Of a DNA stretch of 64,000 bases, positions 60,651 through 64,000 are shown one piece after another. Source of the DNA: Archaeoglobaceae archaeon (GTDB lineage Archaea; Halobacteriota; Archaeoglobi; Archaeoglobales; Archaeoglobaceae); NCBI GenBank assembly GCA_027036775.1, contig JALWDS010000034.1, positions 1 to 64,000 of the forward strand, given 5' to 3'. Every line of letters begins with the position of its first letter. Position 1 is the first letter of the stretch. The notes below the pieces were generated by a model. The model worked only from the letters and a program-made list of their open reading frames with translations. It did not search any database and was not told the origin of the DNA. The position numbers were made by a program, and so were the translations under genes.

Positions 60651-61491
60651 TAACTCCAACCGGTCTTCCCATGTCCGTAACCACAATCAACCTGACGTTG
60701 TAATCCCTCATCAACCTCAAAGCTTCGCTCAGCTTTGTATCCTTTTCAACCTTTATTACGGTTGGATCCATAAACTCCCTAACCTTTGCATTTCTCTTAC
60801 CTTCTATGAAGGCTTGAACAGCATTTCTAAGCGAAAATATCCCTATAAATTCTTCTTTCTCTTTTACAGGTGCTCTGTGGATGTTGTTTTCAACTAAAAC
60901 CTTCGAAGCCTCCGCAACGTCATCGTCCGCATCGACAGTTATTATCGGACTCGACATGTGCATCCCTACGGTATCTTTGGGAATGGCGTAAATCTTCTTC
61001 ACCGATATTATGACCATGTTTTCGGTGTCGTCTCTACCCATAACCCTTCCAAAAACCATCATCTCGTTTACGGGAGTTGGCCCTATGACTATCTCCGAAT
61101 CTGGTTTGACCTTCTTGATATCCCCCACAACTCTAACCCTCGCTTCACAGACCTCGGGATGAGGTAGAGAGGGAAATATCAGCTCTTCAGCGCTCAAATC
61201 TTCTATTAGTTTTCCGTTAACGATGACGGGAACTTTAACCGCCTTATCTGGCTCGGTAATTGAGAGTAACTCGAAGGCCTTTGCGGTTGGTCTGTATCCA
61301 CCTTTAGGTCCTGGAGCACCTTCCACCAATCCCAAGGCCCTTAAGGCCTGCATCTGATTTCTAACCGTTCCGGGATTCCTGTTAATCAGTTCTGAAATCT
61401 CTTCACCCTTCACGGGCAAACCCTTTTTCTTGTATAACGTAATCAGGGCGTTCAAAATCTCCCTCTGAATGTGGGTCAAACTCACCGTCAT
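60589..61491 (-). CDS. HTH and CBS-domain transcriptional regulator
   Basis: A 300-residue regulator. A winged helix-turn-helix covers the first ~70 residues (IQREILNALITLYKKKGLPVKGEEISELINRNPGTVRNQMQAL). A middle domain of about 100 residues follows. Two CBS domains end it (VGMHMSSPIITVDADDDVAEASKVL and VREFMDPTVIKVEKDTKLSEALRLM). CBS pairs usually bind adenine nucleotides, so it may respond to energy state. The frame opens at 61512, but a TATA-like AAAAATATAATA near 61518-61530 favours the ATG at 61491. The 3' overlap with DUF763 is unusually long. Confidence 0.82.
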   Translation of the reverse strand: MTVSLTHIQREILNALITLYKKKGLPVKGEEISELINRNPGTVRNQMQALRALGLVEGAPGPKGGYRPTAKAFELLSITEPDKAVKVPVIVNGKLIEDLSAEELIFPSLPHPEVCEARVRVVGDIKKVKPDSEIVIGPTPVNEMMVFGRVMGRDDTENMVIISVKKIYAIPKDTVGMHMSSPIITVDADDDVAEASKVLVENNIHRAPVKEKEEFIGIFSLRNAVQAFIEGKRNAKVREFMDPTVIKVEKDTKLSEALRLMRDYNVRLIVVTDMGRPVGVITDYQILTRLAPEQVSYRQA

Positions 61492-61624
61492 AGTTACATA
61501 GGTATCGGTCATCGGTATTATATTTTTTCATCTATAAGGACTTTACATTTTATAAAATTTGTTGAACTTAATTGCCTAAGCGTTAAAGTTTGTTCCGAGA
61601 TCCCTCTCGATAGTTCTGGTTTAA

Positions 61625-62221
61625 TTATATGAAGTCGAGCAAAGTTTTGCGTCTCCTTTTTAAAATATCCAAAGCGGTTTTTACATCCCTTTCGAAGTAA
61701 TCCGAAAGCGATCTGTTCCTTAAGACCGCTGCCGGGTGATAGGTTGGTATCAAGTGAATCCTTTTCCCCCACTTCTCAACTTCGAAAACCTTTCCCCTGT
61801 CTCTGCTTATTCCCTTGAAGTCTATTCCGAACTCGCTTAAGATTGTTGAAGACGAAAACCTTCCCAAGCAGACGATCACATCAGGCTTTATTATCTCCAA
61901 CTGCTTCATTAGGTAGGGTTTGCACGCCTTTATCTCTTCGGGTGTCGGATCTCTGTTGTTGGGTGGTCTGCACTTGAGAACGTTCGTTATGTAAACGTCC
62001 CTTCTATCCAAACCAAACCTGCTCAAAACTTCCGTCAGATACCTTCCAGCCCTTCCAACGAAGGGTCTTCCCTGAATGTCCTCTTCTCTTCCCGGTGCCT
62101 CTCCCACGAAAACTATCCTCGCATTCGGATTACCCTCCCCGGAAACGTAGTTTGTCTTGAATTTCCAGAGATCGCACCTCTTACACGACCTTATCTCCCT
62201 CTCTATATCTTCAAGATTCAT
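61625..62221 (-). CDS. Uracil-DNA glycosylase, family 4
   Basis: A 198-residue thermostable glycosylase that removes uracil arising from cytosine deamination. The four iron-sulfur cysteines are visible in CKRCDLW and in CRPPNNRDPTPEEIKACKPYL. Active-site motifs are VGEAPGREEDIQGRPFVGRAG and the C-terminal HLIPTYHPAAVLRN. It overlaps the preceding unknown gene by four bases (ATGA) and is the last of a ROK kinase-unknown-UDG run. Confidence 0.94.
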   Translation of the reverse strand: MNLEDIEREIRSCKRCDLWKFKTNYVSGEGNPNARIVFVGEAPGREEDIQGRPFVGRAGRYLTEVLSRFGLDRRDVYITNVLKCRPPNNRDPTPEEIKACKPYLMKQLEIIKPDVIVCLGRFSSSTILSEFGIDFKGISRDRGKVFEVEKWGKRIHLIPTYHPAAVLRNRSLSDYFERDVKTALDILKRRRKTLLDFI

Positions 62222-62955
62222 CCGATCACCTTGAGAGTGTGAATCGCTATCTCCTCTGGTTTTATAACGTCTTCTTTCGTGTATCCCCTCCTCCTAAGCT
62301 CCCTACCTCCGAGTTGGGAGAGTTCAATCCTTTTAAGGATTTCGTCAAAAGCGTTTGGACAGTTCAAAACGAAAACGATCTCTTTAAACCTCCTCAAATA
62401 CTTGAGGGCTTGACAATTCCTCGCAACAACCATTCTGCTTTCAAAATCCTTCAAAACGACATCCACAAAGTCTCTAAATATGTCCGCAAACTTGAAGTTT
62501 GAAAGGTCATCTATCTTCTCGGAAAAAAGCTTCCGAACGCCATCGACATCTAAGAACTCGTATGCGTTTTTTACACCTAAGGCCTCCTTTAAATGATCCC
62601 CAACCTTTTCGCTCAGTTTTGAAACGTAAACCTCGTCTTCCTTTAAGTTTGCAACCACCCTAACAACTCCGTGCGAGGTTCCTATCGCCAAGTAGTTCGG
62701 ATTTTCCACAGACCTAAAACGAAACTCCAAGGGATCGAACTCGAATTTGAAGGCGTCTAACCTTAGCTTAACTCTCAATTTAAAGATGAAAGAACTTCTT
62801 CCCACGTTTTCCAAGATTCTCTCCTTAATCTCTTTAACGGTTTCCTCGTCAACTTCGGCGTTTTCCAAATTTTTTAAAGCTTCGACAATCCTATCCACAC
62901 CTCTGCATCTGTAAAAAACCGTGTATCTCCTGAACTCAATTCCGTTCACCTTCAT
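62218..62955 (-). CDS. Unknown protein between ROK kinase and uracil-DNA glycosylase
   Basis: A 245-residue protein I do not recognise. It is alpha/beta, with MKVNGIEFRRYTVFYRCRGVDRIVEAL at the start and a middle FKLRVKLRLDAFKFEFDPLEFRF strand region. The late segment RRFKEIVFVLNCPNAFDEILKRIELSQLGGRELRRRGY could bind nucleic acid. No membrane segment or signal is seen. ATG 62955 with GGTGATGG upstream is preferred over the frame start at 62973. Both neighbours overlap it by four bases, so all three proteins are made from one message. Confidence 0.6.
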   Translation of the reverse strand: MKVNGIEFRRYTVFYRCRGVDRIVEALKNLENAEVDEETVKEIKERILENVGRSSFIFKLRVKLRLDAFKFEFDPLEFRFRSVENPNYLAIGTSHGVVRVVANLKEDEVYVSKLSEKVGDHLKEALGVKNAYEFLDVDGVRKLFSEKIDDLSNFKFADIFRDFVDVVLKDFESRMVVARNCQALKYLRRFKEIVFVLNCPNAFDEILKRIELSQLGGRELRRRGYTKEDVIKPEEIAIHTLKVIG

Positions 62956-63713
62956 TCCATCACCGCCAAGCACGCACCTTTGGCAACTGCGAGGGGATCC
63001 TTTATAACCCTGACTTCGGTATCGAACTCCGGCATGAGATACCTTCCTATTCTCTCCTTAAGGACTTCTTCACTCAACGCTCCTCCAATTCTCCCTCCAA
63101 ACGCAACGCATTCGACGTCTAAAAGGGTTACCGCATTTGCCACGCATAAGCAAAAAGTTTCGAAATCCTTTAAGTCGTAAATCTTCCCGCTCTCAACAAG
63201 CTCCCTCGGATTCATTCCCCTACTTTCAAAGCTCCATCCACCGAAGTATGCCTCCAAATGTCCCCTTCCACCGCACGTGCACTTCCTGTCTCCGCCAACG
63301 AACCAATGGCCAATCTCTCCAGCCAAGCCCCTCCCCCTGTAGATTTTACCCTCCACAACCACACCGCTCCCAACTCCAGTTCCGACCGTTATCCCCATCA
63401 GGTTTTCAAAACCCAACTCGTGGGATGAATAAAGTGCGAAGCAGTTCGCATCGTTCTCAACCCTAAAGGGGACAGGCAAATCGAAACTTATGGAAACTTT
63501 GACGTTTGGAGCCTTCAAAATCCTTCCTTTTCTTATCCACCCGGCGAACCCTATTCCGATCTTTTCAGCCTTCAAATCCCTTGCAATCCTTTTCAAGAGG
63601 TCGTTCAAATTTTCAACGACGTCCTTAGTTCGGTAGGTCGCCACATGTTTAAAGTTACCGTCGTAGCACACGACATCTACGTTTGTTCCACCAACGTCAA
63701 CTCCCACTATCAT
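62952..63713 (-). CDS. ROK family sugar kinase
   Basis: A 253-residue ROK kinase, short for the family. MIVGVDVGGTNVDVVCYDG is the ATP site, and GIGFAGWIRKGRI and VENDANCFAL form the sugar pocket with the catalytic aspartate. GEIGHWFVGGDRKCTCGGRGHLEAYFGG is the ROK zinc signature. Substrate may be glucose or another hexose. The frame opens at TTG 63731, but a TATA box at 63734-63744 places transcription start near ATG 63713, indicating a leaderless message. Confidence 0.9.
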   Translation of the reverse strand: MIVGVDVGGTNVDVVCYDGNFKHVATYRTKDVVENLNDLLKRIARDLKAEKIGIGFAGWIRKGRILKAPNVKVSISFDLPVPFRVENDANCFALYSSHELGFENLMGITVGTGVGSGVVVEGKIYRGRGLAGEIGHWFVGGDRKCTCGGRGHLEAYFGGWSFESRGMNPRELVESGKIYDLKDFETFCLCVANAVTLLDVECVAFGGRIGGALSEEVLKERIGRYLMPEFDTEVRVIKDPLAVAKGACLAVME

Positions 63714-63733
63714 CCCTCTAACGTATCTCAAGA

Positions 63734-63744
63734 GTTATATAAGG
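63734..63744. promoter_or_regulatory. Shared divergent TATA box
   Basis: GTTATATAAGG reads as a TATA box on both strands. It is about 20-30 bases before the ROK kinase ATG (63713, minus) and before the CbiA-like ATG (63764, plus). One near-palindromic element may drive both leaderless genes. Confidence 0.6.
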
Positions 63745-63763
63745 CGAACAGTTCCTACATCTG

Positions 63764-64000
63764 ATGGACATACCTCGCGTAACGATTGCCGGAGTTAAGA
63801 GCAAGGTCGGTAAGACTACAATAGCGATAGGTCTAATGAGGGCCTTGTTCAGGAGGGGATACGTAGTTCAACCTTATAAGGTTGGTCCAGATTTCATAGA
63901 CCCCATCTTTCACTACTTCGCAACGAGGAGACATTCGAGGAACTTGGACGACTTCATGCTTTCGAGATACGACATAATCGAATCCTTCGAGAGATCCTTT
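63764..64000 (+). CDS. Cobyrinate a,c-diamide synthase-type amidotransferase, partial (CbiA/CfbB)
   Basis: The first 79 codons are present; the gene runs off the right edge. [24 protein letters not shown] is a P-loop start, and [20 protein letters not shown] with RNLDDFML is the CbiA/CobB signature. Members amidate cobyrinate (cobalamin) or nickel sirohydrochlorin (F430). Which one cannot be decided from this fragment. It is leaderless from the shared TATA box. It is consistent with tetrapyrrole synthesis by HemA/HemB at the other end of the window. Confidence 0.88.
   Translation, partial: MDIPRVTIAGVKSKVGKTTIAIGLMRALFRRGYVVQPYKVGPDFIDPIFHYFATRRHSRNLDDFMLSRYDIIESFERSF

Noticed and set aside
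61518-61772. 84-codon minus frame overlapping the uracil-DNA glycosylase end
   Set aside because: It is an out-of-frame shadow of the glycosylase gene with no family pattern or ribosome site.

Overview
This window is a gene-dense stretch of a hyperthermophilic euryarchaeal chromosome, most likely from the order Archaeoglobales. The sequence supports this in several ways: a thermosome, PAN, aMBF1, an archaeal RPA operon, a KEOPS/prefoldin cluster, a complete A-type ATP synthase operon with two proteolipid genes, a form III RuBisCO, MptA for archaeal pterins, and a futalosine-pathway menaquinone enzyme (MqnC). Genes use typical archaeal signals: TATA boxes 25-30 bases before leaderless starts, GGTGA-type ribosome sites inside operons, and ATGA overlaps. 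I cannot name the genus or species from sequence reading alone.

Layout. 1-6.3 kb: tetrapyrrole genes hemB/hemA, a tRNA-Ser followed by a C/D box guide RNA, two divergent Cas4-like genes, a secreted phospholipase-D-like protein and mptA. 6.4-9.7 kb: a lone 1096-residue restriction-modification enzyme. 9.8-13.7 kb: a TIM-barrel isomerase, nadM, ogt, a TctA-like membrane protein and an HTH regulator. 13.8-20.6 kb: thermosome, an Mth938-like protein, a CetZ-like tubulin with a coiled-coil membrane protein and ubiX, then a pilin-like PA14 adhesin. 20.7-27.7 kb: sepF, zpr1, mqnC, an ornithine-cyclodeaminase-type enzyme, and phenylacetate-CoA ligase with an ACT-domain protein. 27.7-31 kb: aMBF1, PAN, and an actin-like ATPase overlapping a ribbon-helix-helix protein. 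31-37.8 kb: pyrC, a radical SAM enzyme, and a minus-strand set of LysR regulator, YeiH-like transporter, beta-propeller protein and form III RuBisCO.

37.9-46.9 kb: the ATP synthase operon H-I-K-(small membrane protein)-K-E-C-F-A-B-D. The two K genes lie in identical 260-base repeats. 47.4-49.5 kb: RPA, its partner and a DUF1931 histone-fold protein. 49.5-58.9 kb: a ten-gene minus-strand run (ubiD, pfdB, pcc1, Brix, Lhr helicase, aroD, thioredoxin-HEAT, bactofilin-like, apgM, DUF1464 kinase-like). 58.9-64 kb: tRNA-Glu, pth2, DUF763, a CBS regulator, family 4 uracil-DNA glycosylase, a ROK kinase operon and the start of a cobyrinate a,c-diamide synthase-type gene.

The most interesting items are: the tRNA-linked C/D guide RNA with two exact 12-base guides; the actin-like ATPase/ribbon-helix-helix pair, which resembles a chromosomal ParMR system; the CetZ/coiled-coil membrane protein operon; the identical atpK repeats around an unknown small membrane protein; and a RuBisCO gene placed behind a propeller protein and a YeiH-type transporter. 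Four polymer-forming or division-related families (CetZ, SepF, actin-like, bactofilin-like) occur within 41 kb. No CRISPR array, insertion sequence or rRNA was seen. Functions are inferred from recognised family motifs; no database search was run.
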